Shown here: piece by piece, positions 10,501 through 21,100 of the stretch
Layout: each line of letters begins with the position of its first letter
How positions within the stretch are numbered: the stretch's first letter is position 1
Source: Omphiscola glabra
Taxonomy: Eukaryota; Mollusca; Gastropoda; Lymnaeidae
Length of the DNA: 64,000 bases
Reading direction: 5' to 3'
Assembly (NCBI GenBank): GCA_964017045.1
Contig: OZ024794.1
Location: 51,303,608-51,367,607 of the forward strand
The notes under the pieces: generated by a model
What the model saw: only the letters and a program-made list of their open reading frames with translations
What the model was told of the DNA's origin: nothing
The model's database searches: none
Program-made: the position numbers and the translations under genes

Positions 10501-13325
10501 CGAAGTAACGAAATATTCGTTTTTATTATTCTTTTCATAATATCTTTCTCCCCTGTCCTATTATCTTTCGGCCCGCGTAAGTTTTTCATGAAGTATTACG
10601 GCCCGCCTTACATTTTGAGTTGTGCGGGCCTGCATATAAACCCATGAAAAGAATTCTTCATATTTTTATACAGATATGTGTGTTGCTATGCATAAAATAT
10701 ATTTGAGCTTTATGTTGCTGTCTTTCAAAACTTCAATTGAAGCGATAAAGTGACCAGGCACCGAACCCTTGCTCAGGCGCGTATATTGCAAATTGTAAAG
10801 GGAAACCATCATTAAAATTCAGCATTATCTCCCCCCGCAGAATCCATTAACGTTGTAGCAATAGTAAGTTGTGGATAATTGTATAAAAGCATAAATCCTA
10901 CTTGTAAATTATTGTAATATAAGTTCCGTAGAATCATCCGTTTGTGCCCAACAAATTATACAGTTTATTCTGTTCTGACAAACTCTTCGGGTGCACCTGT
11001 CACATGCTTATACATACATACCGGAACTGTGCTTTCCAACTGCGACATTTAACTTACACCAGAAGCGTAGCTAAGGAGAGCAGGGGCCAGACTAGTTAGG
11101 GGCGCAAAAATGTGCTTTGATATTATTTTATTGTTGAAAATAATGGTTTGGAGAGCTCTAAAAAAAAGAAAGGGAGGCTCTTTAAAATGAATCTTGTCCC
11201 CGGGCACCAAATACTCTAGCTACGCTTCTGACTTACACTTACCTTTTTTGGAGGATTTAATACTTTTATAACGATTGTGTCCACGCTATTGTATATGTTA
11301 TCAAAATTAAACTTCATTAGAGGATAAATTGCAATGTTTGGCTTCATGCATGCTAAGATGTGTCAACAAAAACAAAAGTATAATGTGTAACGTTCTGATG
11401 CGGAGATTTAAGATGTTTCTTATAATGAACATCTACCCGGTTACCTCTTTGTCCGGCTGGATCTTGTATTTCTTGTACCATCCCTGGTTCGTACAGAATA
11501 TATCACACAGACAGAAGGGGAGGCACAGCCCGAAATAAAAGACGACCGAGATGAAGACCGGGAACAGCGGAGACTCGAGGTACTGCTCGTAACCAAGACG
11601 TAGATCCCAGAATGGCTGTTGGATACATCACAGTGTTAGAGATGGTACGTGTTTGTTATGGGGATACATCGCAGTGTTAGAGATGGTACGTGTTTGTTAT
11701 GGGGATACATCACAGTTAGACATGGTACGTGGTTTTTATGGGGATACATCACAGTGTTAGACTTGGTCCATGGTTTTTTTAAGGGGATACATCACAGTTT
11801 TAGACATGGTACGTGTTTCTTTCCATGGGAATAGATTATGCAAGACTTAACGTGCATTTTAACATATTATACGTTACATTCATAATATTGCATGTCTATT
11901 TTTTTAATATATTATTTCTTATTTTCTAGAATAATTATGTAACAAAGTCTTATAAGTAATAGATGGAAATGGGATTTTGTCCTAGTGGGGTGATGCATGT
12001 CGGCAACCTGAGGCTCTTTCAATAAAAGTGTCTCCTGCCATTTTTTAAACATTTTTTAAAAAAACCTTTTTTAAACAATATTTAAACATAAATGAAATTT
12101 TTCAAGACCTTTTTCGAATTAAGACGTCATAACTGTTTCTGCATTCTTGCTGTATATAAGGTAAATATAATGTCGTTTCTAAATCAAAAGTATCAGAAGT
12201 AAAATATTAAAAAGAGCCCATTCTGCGGTTCCCTAAATATTTTCCAAACAGACTCATTCTCAACCCCCTCTAACTGATGTCGCATTAGAGATGGCGTCGG
12301 TGGGCCGTCGAGCGCGAGCTCTTAATGCCCCCCCCCGGCGCCCCCCCCCCCCACACAATCCAGCGCACTGAAGGTTTCCCCGACGCCAGCCCGTGCGGAA
12401 GGACGCCGGGAACTCCCCCCCCCCCCATGCCTAGTGGGAGCCCAGTCGACTGTTGACGCTGCGTTTAAAGCGTCCGCAGTCCAATCTCCGTGGTCAGGAC
12501 GGCTTTGCTTCCACTCCGGAGAGTAAGTGTTGCGTTACCTCCCCCCACCACCCAAGGAGTCTTTCGGTCGGGACGTTAGTAGTGGCGGGACGAAACGGTT
12601 GCCTAGGAGCGGCTTTCTCACGGCCGCGTAGCTAAAATCATCGGCATGAGTTTTGATCGCCACCCAAGCCTCATATCCATCAACAGCAACTAGTAATCAT
12701 GTTAGTTGCAGCTCCCGTTGCGTTGGGAGTCATGCGTTTGGCCGGGGTTTTTAGCTTCGGGTGGACAAGTCCCCCCTACTAGTCTGCCACGCCACGAAGA
12801 GGCAAACCCCATGTGGACGCCCCCAAGTCTCCTCGGGGCGCTGCCGCTTACGCAGCACAGCCCTCTAACTGATAAACAACGCTCGAGTCTGATGGGTGCT
12901 GTTCATTCTAGACAGGGGTAGATAGTACATGGGTGGTGAGGTCAAGCCTTTAACCAATTGTTTTTAAACGCATAATATTCTGTAATAGCTACTTTTTATG
13001 CCAAGCGCAGTGAGCCTAGCCCTAGCATGGGGCACTGCGCTATATAAAACCACCTTAATAATAATAATAATTTGTGAAATGGTTCTTCGCTTAAAACAGC
13101 TTGCCGACCACGTGTTTGGGCGATCGCCACTATCCACACCTCCTCATTCTTTTCTCGCTAAGCACAAAAAAATCGATATGAAATAGAATATGGTGCACAC
13201 ACACACACACAAAGTCTGACCTGCAAATATCGCGGATCCTTCTCTGTAAATGTCCATGTCAAGAAATCGCCAAAGAAGTCCGTTTGATTCTGTGTGGAGG
13301 CATTGACGATAGTGGAGTTTTCCAT
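1041..13325 (-). CDS. CH25H: Cholesterol 25-hydroxylase-like protein (five exons, 307 aa)
   Basis: Spliced from 13325-13221, 11615-11445, 9787-9575, 4330-4170 and 1314-1041 (924 nt with stop); every junction is GT-AG and the frame closes. Family knowledge: CH25H is an ER-membrane di-iron monooxygenase that converts cholesterol to 25-hydroxycholesterol. Seen: box 1 H158-x-x-x-H162, box 2 H172-x-x-H175-H176, box 3 H254-x-x-H257-H258, plus H230 in an EAHIGFDFP segment. Hydrophobic segments lie at about 52-75, 103-122, 136-157 and 194-207. Sequons at N3, N8 and N13 suggest a lumenal N terminus, and the last four residues KKNL form a KKXX ER-retrieval signal. Vertebrate CH25H hallmarks occur in order (LQPFWD, SPLFPV, CLPF, KYKIQP, FVWH, TQY, HPLT). 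Length is slightly above the ~270 aa of vertebrate CH25H. Another sterol or lipid substrate is possible; family placement is firm, exact substrate is inference. Confidence 0.9.
2741..3686. repeat. 39-bp minisatellite, ~24 copies (CH25H-like intron 4)
   Basis: Unit approximately tacaactatttctggttaac + ttaaatgttctccgctaag. Variant units (gct/gtt/gat before aag; atctattttt) recur in the same order 390 bp apart, so ten units were duplicated as a block. Confidence 0.95.
4170..4330 (-). CDS. CH25H: CH25H-like exon 4 (residues 164-216, histidine box 2)
   Basis: 161 nt, ends in phase 2 (AG of a split Ser codon), acceptor tttcag, consensus donor gtgagt. It encodes [13 protein letters not shown] (box 2, H172/H175/H176) and a following membrane segment, then the conserved HPLT. 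Confidence 0.93.
4356..4518. repeat. 25-bp minisatellite, ~6.5 copies
   Basis: Unit catcagtttcaagtactttc + aacag, starting 25 bp upstream of the exon 4 acceptor of the CH25H-like gene. The order of variants suggests a three-unit higher-order repeat. Confidence 0.9.
4669..4866. repeat. ~50-bp tandem repeat, 4 copies
   Basis: Units share cattgcctggacctaggcaa and agaaggcc(a/t)atata, with small indels. Intron 3 of the CH25H-like gene. Confidence 0.85.
5033..5324. mobile_element. MITE-like element, degenerate terminal inverted repeats
   Basis: ggggcaatccataaaagacg at the left faces gacgtttttgatggattatg + ctcacccc at the right, inverted. Spacing and C/G-tract ends resemble 389-830. No coding capacity. 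Confidence 0.5.
6031..6265 (+). mobile_element. Dispersed repeat family A, copy 1
   Basis: Begins acgcagcgccgccattcgca and ends gggtaccaataggtgcagcc, with an SmaI-type CCCGGG palindrome near both ends. Other copies lie at 41387-41605 (+) and 62998-63246 (-). Type unknown, probably a non-autonomous DNA element. It abuts a fragment (5993-6026) of the hairpin MITE seen at 53291. Confidence 0.7.
6325..6988 (+). mobile_element. Dispersed repeat family B, interrupted copy
   Basis: Matches 9892-10429 in its motifs (taacgaactt, ctcgcagccgcacat, acccatccgcttttacac, agtttcagct, aaagcgaagttaat) but is split by a hAT MITE at 6679-6875. Confidence 0.75.
6679..6875. mobile_element. hAT-type MITE with perfect 8-bp target duplication
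   Basis: 15-bp perfect terminal inverted repeats CAGGGCCGGATTTAC, flanked by tttatgag at 6671-6678 and 6876-6883. 197 bp, non-coding; inserted in a family B repeat. Confidence 0.95.
7488..7538. repeat. (TA)n microsatellite
   Basis: About 25 AT dinucleotides. Intron 3 of the CH25H-like gene; no gene signal around it from 6990 to 8320. Confidence 0.95.
8325..9116. repeat. 39-bp minisatellite, ~20 copies, open on both strands
   Basis: Unit tgacaagattcaacgcgcca + acactaccaatgtctcccg. The 13-codon unit leaves long frames open on both strands ([13 protein letters not shown] forward). It sits inside intron 3 of the CH25H-like gene with no splice or start context, so I treat it as non-coding. CpG-rich cores (acgcgcc) stand out from the AT-rich surroundings. 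Confidence 0.95.
9277..9426 (-). mobile_element. tRNA-derived SINE, 5'-truncated copy
   Basis: On the minus strand it starts with a B-box-like ggtctagagttcagtccc, then shares gtggatgggactcg, actcatctaaga and the palindrome tgatcaataaattgatcg with the fuller copy at 41681-41912. The A-box half is missing. Confidence 0.75.
9575..9787 (-). CDS. CH25H: CH25H-like exon 3 (residues 93-163, histidine box 1)
   Basis: 71 codons, phase 0, acceptor cttag and donor gtgaga. Two hydrophobic segments are followed by [14 protein letters not shown], which contains the first iron-binding histidine box (H158-x-x-x-H162). Confidence 0.92.
9892..10429 (+). mobile_element. Dispersed repeat family B, near full-length copy
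   Basis: Starts caaaccctaaaaaca and ends gaagttaatataaaggtttt. Internal motifs are shared with 6325, 32845, 61272 and the reverse copy at 50985-51774. A homopolymer/G-rich segment marks the site where other copies carry expanded repeats. In intron 2 of the CH25H-like gene. No coding frame. Confidence 0.85.
10455..10632. mobile_element. hAT-like MITE
   Basis: Ends caggcctgcacaac and gttgtgcgggcctg are inverted. Flanks ttataaac and (c)atataaac resemble an 8-bp duplication offset by one base. Confidence 0.7.
11060..11230. mobile_element. hAT-type MITE, perfect 8-bp target duplication
   Basis: Ends CAGAAGCGTAGCTA and TAGCTACGCTTCTG; acttacac at 11052-11059 and 11231-11238. Internally similar to 16774-16948 (cttgtccccgggc near the right end). 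In CH25H-like intron 2. Confidence 0.93.
11445..11615 (-). CDS. CH25H: CH25H-like exon 2 (residues 36-92)
   Basis: 57 codons, phase 0 at both ends, acceptor aacag and donor gtaacc. It encodes the PFWD motif, the first membrane segment (about residues 52-75, ending in a CLCDIFC stretch) and the cytosolic [10 protein letters not shown] link. A ~41-bp minisatellite begins just upstream of the acceptor. Confidence 0.9.
11621..11831. repeat. ~41-bp minisatellite, 5 copies, at the exon 2 acceptor
   Basis: Units begin ggatacatcacagtgttaga and end tgtttgttatggg. The array starts within about 6 bp of the CH25H-like exon 2 boundary (11615), so it forms the 3' end of intron 1 including the branch-point region. 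Confidence 0.9.
12280..13075 (+). mobile_element. GC-rich retroelement-like block with LINE-type 3' tail
   Basis: A CpG- and GC-rich block in AT-rich DNA that ends in a stem-loop (13005-13012 pairs with 13033-13040), then tatataaaaccacctt and an (AAT)n tail. The same tail ends the LINE fragment at 59124-59202. Best read as a SINE or internally deleted LINE in intron 1 of the CH25H-like gene. I found no clear pol III boxes. The left boundary is uncertain, and the GC-rich part could instead be a CpG island. Confidence 0.6.
13221..13325 (-). CDS. CH25H: CH25H-like exon 1 (start codon, residues 1-35)
   Basis: ATG at 13325-13323 opens 35 codons with three N-glycosylation sequons (N3, N8, N13), ending in LQ just before a gtcaga donor (13220). 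It joins exon 2 in phase 0 to give LQPFWD, a sequence typical of the family. An upstream acceptor (cttacag, ending at 13362) could make this an internal 5'UTR/coding exon starting at 13361. Confidence 0.85.
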
Positions 13326-14062
13326 TTTTTAAATTATTATAATTTTTTGGGGGGCAGTTTTCTGTAAGAGTTCATCAAGAAGTAATTGAAAAGTTAGATT
13401 GAGACGTGATGTTTAAAGCTACTGCAGAAAGAGCAAATACCCGCAATGTTAGACATGTACATACACGTGAGAAGAAGTGACCTTGAACTACGAGAAAGTT
13501 CATTTAGTCACGTGTGAAACGTTCTGAAACTACTTCAATAACTTTCATTTAGTCAATAATAGCAGCCAAAATATATATTTATTTATATTTTAAGTTTAAT
13601 TGATATGATAGGGTTTTTTTTTTGTTTTTTGTGTGTGTTTTTTAATTAAAGGTAACGAAATGTTAGATTCTCGTACAGAGTCATGCGAAGGGGAGGAGAA
13701 AGGGACAACCACACCAGGTGCCCACCCTCACCATGTGCACAACAACATCAGGTGCCCAACCGTACCAGGTGCCCAACCCCACCAGGTGCCCAATCACACC
13801 AGGTGCCGTCTACAGAAAACATCAAAATCGTAACTTTTCGTGCAAACAAATGGGTATCCATTACCCCTATTTTTTAGAACAGGGCGTCTACACTCAGAGC
13901 TTGGTTGCCTGTACGGGTACATCAAGCAAAGTAAGTGGGTTACTGTTAAACTGATGACCACTTACATTTCTTGGACTAAACATTTTTTTTTTAATAAATG
14001 AATATGTCGTTTAGCCTATATTATTTTTATACCAGTTATTTTAATTAATTATTGGGAGTGGT

Positions 14063-14209
14063 CAGCGGTGTATTGCCAAATTCGTAACAAAGGGTTCGCA
14101 GTTAGTATGTCCCCTTATGCCATATTGGTCACCGCCACAGTCAGGCATATTTATTATTTTGAACTAACGGTTCGCACGAACCTGACCGAACCGGCTCCAA
14201 CCACCACTG
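14063..14209. mobile_element. hAT-type MITE, perfect 8-bp target duplication
   Basis: Ends CAGCGGTG and CACCACTG; ggagtggt at 14055-14062 and 14210-14217. Its right half (gaaccggctccaacc) resembles 4000-4035, likely a decayed relative. Confidence 0.88.
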
Positions 14210-14217
14210 GGAGTGGT

Positions 14218-15119
14218 GGTGGTCGGTTAGTATCGGTGGCGTAGACTTCAAAGGCAAAGCTATTTCCGTGTTTTCTAACTTTTTTCTTCATATGTTAAAT
14301 TTAATGCAGACACATATATTTGTATCCTTAATCCATTATTTTTTTCTTTTCCATTCATGAATACATTTTTAAATACTTCTTTTTAAAGTCGCTGAATTAG
14401 AATCGAGCCTATAACTTTCACCATTCACATTAATACCAACAAAAATATATATTTCTTAATTATATAAATAATATATAACTAACATAACTGCAAAAGCCGT
14501 TATAAATTATTCTGTCCTTATAGCGAACTAGCCTTTGCTTAAATTAGAATTTCTACGCAATTATTAATGCATTTGCTTTGGGATAGTAGCACTTGATTTG
14601 ACCTTTTGAAAGATAGCTACATTTATTTCGTACAGTTAACTCGGAGATCGACTGCGAGTTTGAAAGGTGCCTTGAGTCTTATCAGTGCTCCAAATATCAG
14701 CCCTCGAGTTTATCGGGAAGAAGCACAGTTTTCATAATTATAAACGCTAGCAATGTGCACAGCGATCACAAACATACAGACACTGCACGGATAGATAAAG
14801 ATAACTTATTATTTTTGCCTTAAAAAGCATTTGAATGATATTAAGGCTACTGATATTAAGGCTACGGTAAACTAGCGCACCACAATGTACCATGTAAATG
14901 GCTCGTAAGGTTAACTACGATGGACATCAATTAGTCGTTTGCTAGATGTAAAAATTTGATAAATTATAAATGTGTAAGTAAAATACCTAAATAAATGGAA
15001 TAATTAATTAAGCAATTATGATAAATTGCTTTCAAAATATTTAGTCTACGCATTCAGTATTAATTAGCAGACGTTAAAAAGTGGGGATTTTAACAAAATT
15101 ACATTTATTTGTATCATAA

Positions 15120-15154
<35 letters not shown>

Positions 15155-15317
15155 ACAGGCTAAGTGTGAAATACAGGCACTATAGAATGCCTGGATTTCA
15201 CATTTTGCTCGTAACATATATAAATAAAAATATAAAGGCGTATTTTTAATTGACACCTTTAAATGTTCATGCTGTCACCCTCTGTAGCTAAGGCAACAAA
15301 GTGTTGTCCATGTACAA

Positions 15318-15348
<31 letters not shown>

Positions 15349-16754
15349 GTGTTTTTTTTCAAATAAATAATTTAGAATATAAACTTTCATCAATACAACG
15401 CCAATGTTTACATTTTGAAACTTTTTGAAACCGCGGTGCTATATCCAGAGCTACACAGAAAATCATATGAGTTTTGAATTAAGGGCATTGTTGAGGCATA
15501 ATCCTCAACGCATCCACTTACCACTGCACACTGCAAGGTCTCAATGTGAGTGACCAACGAACAACCGGCTCTGAAACAACACCCTGCACTCGGTAGATTA
15601 GATTGGCTGGCTTATAATCAAAGGACCGATTGTATTAAATAATAAGCATTAGATCATACAAGTTATCGGTTACCATTATAGATTTATATCTTGTGATTGA
15701 TAATAGACCAGAGAATGTTCCGCACTAACATCGAGTTTCGTGAACGACGTGTACATTTTCAATTATTAAGTTACAATGTAAAAAAAATGTGTGGAATGAC
15801 ATGCACTCATTGAATTTTAGTCACATAGGTTAGTGTGTGAAATAAATATTTTACAAGTTGTTTATTAAAATCGTGGACTTTGAGCCTAATTTCCACATAT
15901 TTGTGTATTCCGATGTTACGTATCAGTAGGGAGAAATTAATATCTTATTTAAGTATATGGCTCGTTCTAAAACAGTACACGACAAAAGACGATACCATTA
16001 TATTTAAACTGCAATAACAAAGAATACGATACTCAAACCAGGGCTAATTAAAATTAATGAGTTTTATTATGTTAATTATGAATTACAAAATCAAAAAGAA
16101 ATAAAATTAAAGCTATCAACTCACAGAATAATGATTGGCGTGTGCCGGTACAATGTTGAATAAGGTACAATGTTGTAAAAAGGTACAATGATGAAAAGGA
16201 ATCTACACACACACAGTAAACAAATCTCAGTCTCGTAGCACAACTAAAACACGCTCAAAATATCTCGTGATAAAATGATTTTCCCTCTCAATCTCTCTAG
16301 GCGTTTATATAGCCTGTTTCATAGATACTACTAGAAGAGACTACGCCTTGTATTCCCTTCTCGAGACTTCTACATAATTCTAAAGATACAGACGATTAAT
16401 TTTACATAACACCCGAGTTTCAAATTATCATAAAACTATGAAATTTTATAGGTCCTAATCATCATTTGATATTCGATACATGAAAGATAAAGTGATATTA
16501 TAGGATTTATTTTCTCATTAAGTAAATCCACGGCTCGAAAAATTATGCTGGTTTCATATTTTTATTTCAAACTGTTGCAATGAGACTTTTCTTTTAAAAA
16601 AAAAATAATATTCCAAGTGAGCAAACTATTTATGCTTTTCAACAGACACTAGGCTTAAGACTTAAGGCACTATTTAAAACTAGAGTCTTGGGGGTATGCT
16701 TCAAAGACTACACCTGTTCTATAAATTGAGAATTTGAATGCCCCAAAGTATGAA
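14218..16754. other. Intergenic, AT-rich, no gene seen
   Basis: No supported coding frame or RNA gene. Contains (TA)n tracts at about 15123-15151 and 15322-15346. Confidence 0.6.
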
Positions 16755-17292
16755 AGGTGGCGTTGCTAGGGTTCAGAGGCGTAGCTAAAGGGGTCAAATG
16801 GGGCATATGTTCCTGGGCGCCAGACTGTGCTTTGTTATTATTTTATTGATGAAAAAAATGGGTTTGAGAGTTGAAAAAAAAGAAAAGGGGGGGGGGTCTT
16901 TAAAATGAATCTTGTCCCCGGGCGCCCAACACTCTAGCTACGCCTCTGCTAGGATTAGAGCGGGCCAAGATTTTTGCCGCTCCCCACCCCCACCAAAAAA
17001 AAAAAAAAACCTGGGCAGTTTTCCAAAAAATGCCGCTCCTCTATATAAAGAGAAAAAAGTGCTACTCGGGCTGGACCTCCCCTCTGCATCCCATTTTTGG
17101 CGATCTTGATATATAAATAAAAATTTAAAAATTAGAGATTTAGCAGCGCCCTTTTGAACTGGCGCAGGCCAGCGCCCTTGGCAACTGCCCCAAAGCCAAG
17201 CCGTTGTTACGCCTCTGAGGGGGGGGGTTATGGGAGATGGCGGCAAAAATCATGACCTGTCCCTGGCGGCACTAACCCTAGCTACGCCACTG
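16755..17292. mobile_element. Decayed hAT-like element containing a nested hAT MITE
   Basis: Left end ggtggcgttgctaggg, continued after the inner element as ttagagcgggcc, is the inverted counterpart of the right end (ccctagctacgccactg). No clear outer target duplication remains. Confidence 0.6.
16774..16948. mobile_element. hAT-type MITE, 8-bp target duplication (7/8)
   Basis: Ends CAGAGGCGTAGCTA and TAGCTACGCCTCTG; flanks ctagggtt and ctaggatt. Same family as 11060-11230. Confidence 0.9.
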
Positions 17293-18113
17293 TCAACAGC
17301 GTCAGAGCATCAGATTGAAAATTAATATAAATGTTCCCTTTATTGTCAACTAAATACTTTGCAACAAGGAAACTGTAATCTGGCTATGGCCAATGTGCAG
17401 GAAAGACGATCTCCGAACTAAATACCTTAAATTATAGCCTAAGTATGCTTATTTCATGGCCCCTTTTTATTTATTTTTTTTATCGGAAACCCGTTATCGC
17501 CTGGGATTTTAATACTTGAGGAAAAGGTCACAAGTCGACCGGGTACTACTGGCCTACATGTGTTTTGGAACGTTTAGTGCTACGTAGAGTCTAGCAGTGT
17601 CTGTTCTGTCGACCTGTGATGTAGGCTACAAAGTCTTACATGTCATATCAGTTGTCACGAGTCGGGAATACTTTCATGGTGGCATAGGTGGGCATCCCGA
17701 AACATTCATAGAAATTTTTTTTTAAAGTTAAGTCATTCACAGATTCAGTAAGGTGGCCACCCCTGAGCATGGGCCCTGCCTCCGATCTTGTGTTCTTTGA
17801 TTCTTTTTTAATTAAAAAAAAAAAGTTTTAGACATACAATAGATTGATAAGTTAATTATATATAAAAATGCTTCGTTCTTTCATTCTGTGGTTTGGTGTT
17901 CTATTGTACTCACTCCCACTGGCGTAGGAACAGTGGTAAAGAGGGTGGGGGCAGTCCGCCCCAGGCTGCACACTTTTGTCCCTCTCTATTTTGGAGCGGT
18001 ATTTTCGGTCAACGGAAGATTTTTTTGTGGGGATGGGCGGCAAAAATTCATTGCTCAACCTGGGCGGCACTCTGCCCCCCTCCCCACCCCCATCCAGTCC
18101 TAGCTCCGCAATG

Positions 18114-21100
18114 CGTTCAGCTGAATACTTCTCCTTATAATTCAGAGATATACAAGATTTTATATACAGTGGCTTAGGGGATCATGGAAACTTAGTATCA
18201 TCTCATGAGTTGTAATGTCATAAATAGGTGAGTGGTTTGGGGGTGGGGTGTATAGAAATATGTACCATTTTGACACCCCCCCCCCCCAAATAGAGGAAAC
18301 GTGGGCACAAAATGCGTTTATATAGACGTGAGGAATCAGCCCAAGGCTTTTACTCTTATGGAATGCTGCTGATTGTGCAACCAATCCGGGCTCTTTGGCA
18401 TCACCAAGGGACTTTCAATAGCTGAACACATGCATGTGAAAACGAGCGTTGGGGTACTCAACCAGGTGTTTGCGAGCTTTACAATTGTTGACGTTTGTGT
18501 CAAAGGTTGATTATTAAATTAGAAACGCTGAAGTAAAGGTTTTTTAAAAAAAATAATAAATTTATCTTTAATATAGACTAAACAGTTCGACGGGAGTCAA
18601 GTAAACTATTATTTTACAAGACTTGAATGATGTAAATAATATTTCTCTACTTCTTTTGTGTTCAACAAATTTGCAGAATTTATAGGCTAGTGTTTTAAGT
18701 GAACTTTCAAACTGAATAATTTCATGTAATAAAAACAGATTTTTAAAAAAGATTTGCAAGATTAATATTTAGGCAACATTGGTGCATAAAATAAAAATGA
18801 TGACCTGCTGCTAAGTTTAAATATAACTAACACACTAACCTCGATCAGCGTACACCACCAACAGATCCCGCCACAGTGGTGTTGTCGAATAGATAAGCGA
18901 CTCGCGTCATATTTCCTTCCTGGCTAGTTGACATGTCTGGGCGCTGACTTTACGCATTCAATGTGGAACCAGTGAATGGCAGGCTACTGAAGCGACGCGC
19001 CGTCTCATAATAAGAATCCTAACGATCCTCAAGTAAAAGTTTTGGATCGGAGTGTATATTGGTAGGCCCTATTCTGCAATACAACATGGGGTGGTGAGAC
19101 ACTACCACTACTGCTACATTTATTCAATTTGTGTTTCACCACAAAACGGGCCTACTACAAGGAATGGGGGGTCAGGGGCGAGCCAATCACCTTCAAAGTC
19201 AGGTGGGCGTCAAATTCTCACAGGAATGTACAACCATTTAACGATCGACAAATTGCTTTTTTTTAACTCTAGAAACACAATACGTTAACTTTTATCAAAT
19301 TAGTAATTGGATCATGATCCTTTTTTTCAACTATACGTTTGACAGCAATAACTGTCAAATATTTTTATTTTAAAAAAGCTTGTTTTTTTTTGTTTTGGGG
19401 GGGGGGGGGGGGCGGGGTGGACCACCGTGGATGTCAGATGTAATTTTAAAAAAAATCTTAGATGTTAAAGCTAATGAAACATACAATTAAAAATAGTCAC
19501 AGACACATATTATTCCTTGCCAAGGTCATTAGGGGCGCTCCATATACTCGTCTAAATTTAAATGCGCCAACAAATTTATGTTATACTCCGTATCGAGCGT
19601 TGAATCAAGTAGATTTACTGGACCACCCCCCTCCCCGCCCCCAACAAACACACACTTAATATGCAAAGGAAGCTTACAAATGAGCTTAGCACACACACAC
19701 CCTAAAATTAATAATTACATGTTTATATAAGGCTTTTTAGTAACCGTTGTAACTTATAGGAACTAGTGACATCCCGCGATGGGAGATTACACCGTGGATA
19801 GTTAAGAACATTTTTTTAAACGTTCACTAAAACACAATGTGTGTTAAATGAGTTACAACCAAATATCGACCGTGTCGACTAAAAGCTTCTTCGTCCAATA
19901 AAGAAGTAAGACAAAGGAGAGACATTAAAAATAGTTGTACACTGTCAGATATGTCATGCGTCAAGTGAACGTTCTTTTCCTTACTATTACTATTAGTATT
20001 ACTACACTACACTACTATATTTCTATAGCCTATATAGAGTAGGCATACTACTATAGTAATATTAAATAAATATTATATTATTACTATGCTCAGTCAATAT
20101 ATTACATGAACATGCTTAATTAAACTTAAAATTTTACTTAAAATCACAAAAGAAATATATTATATTTAGTATAGTAATAATAGTTATAGATCTACCTCTC
20201 TCTGTCACTTGTAAAATTCAAAAAAAAAATATTATTACCATTATCATTATCTTATTATTACATTTGTATAATTTTTCACTTTTAAAAATGACAAACTCAA
20301 GGTGTTTCGGGGGGGGGGGGTGTAAGAACTTATTTCATTTCACGTCTTTCCAAATAACAAAATTTAAATGTGCTATTAAGATTTAAGATGTTTATTTTAC
20401 GAATTGAATGAATGGACTGAATTCGCCACTAATCTCTAGTCACAGTTTTTAATTTGTCGAATCTCATTCTGGCATGAAAGGACCTATATGCCAATTTGAA
20501 AATAATATTTTTATGGTTTACTGTCTAAGATAAAAAATATTTAGTTGTTGTAAAGAATATATAATTAAAATTATTATTTTTAAAATTATGTTTCCCTTTA
20601 TTTGACCATCTTATTTCACTCACGATTCATCCCATCTAAACATTGTGCAAGTAAATTTAATGTAAAACATTTTAACAAAAAGTCTGGTCAATTCATCTCT
20701 GCACCGTCCTGTCGGGCTGCATTTATTTCTAATATATAAAGGAAAAATTGGAAAATAAATATTAAAAACAGATTTGTACGATATATAATTTGGAAGTCCT
20801 GAAATTCAACGACATAATCCTGACAGAGCATGTCTTCGCCGTTAAGTACATTTGAAATGATGAATGGCAACGGTTTTCAGGTTTGCATAGTATAGTCTTC
20901 TTTTGTGATAATTTTAATTTCACTCTTTTTTTGCTTAAATCTTCCAGTTTTAATTACAGAATCTTTTTTTCTAAAAATTACCCCACCTGTGCCTACAATT
21001 TGATAAAATGATGTCCACTACTACAATATCTGCTAAAAGGGGGAGGAGAAAGAGAGAAGGTGCTGTTTTAGCTACTTCCTGAGAGAAACAAAAATAGGAT

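Noticed and set aside
17917..18113. Possible hAT-like element (cactggcgtagga ... cctagctccgcaatg)
   Set aside because: Ends are too diverged and no target duplication is visible.
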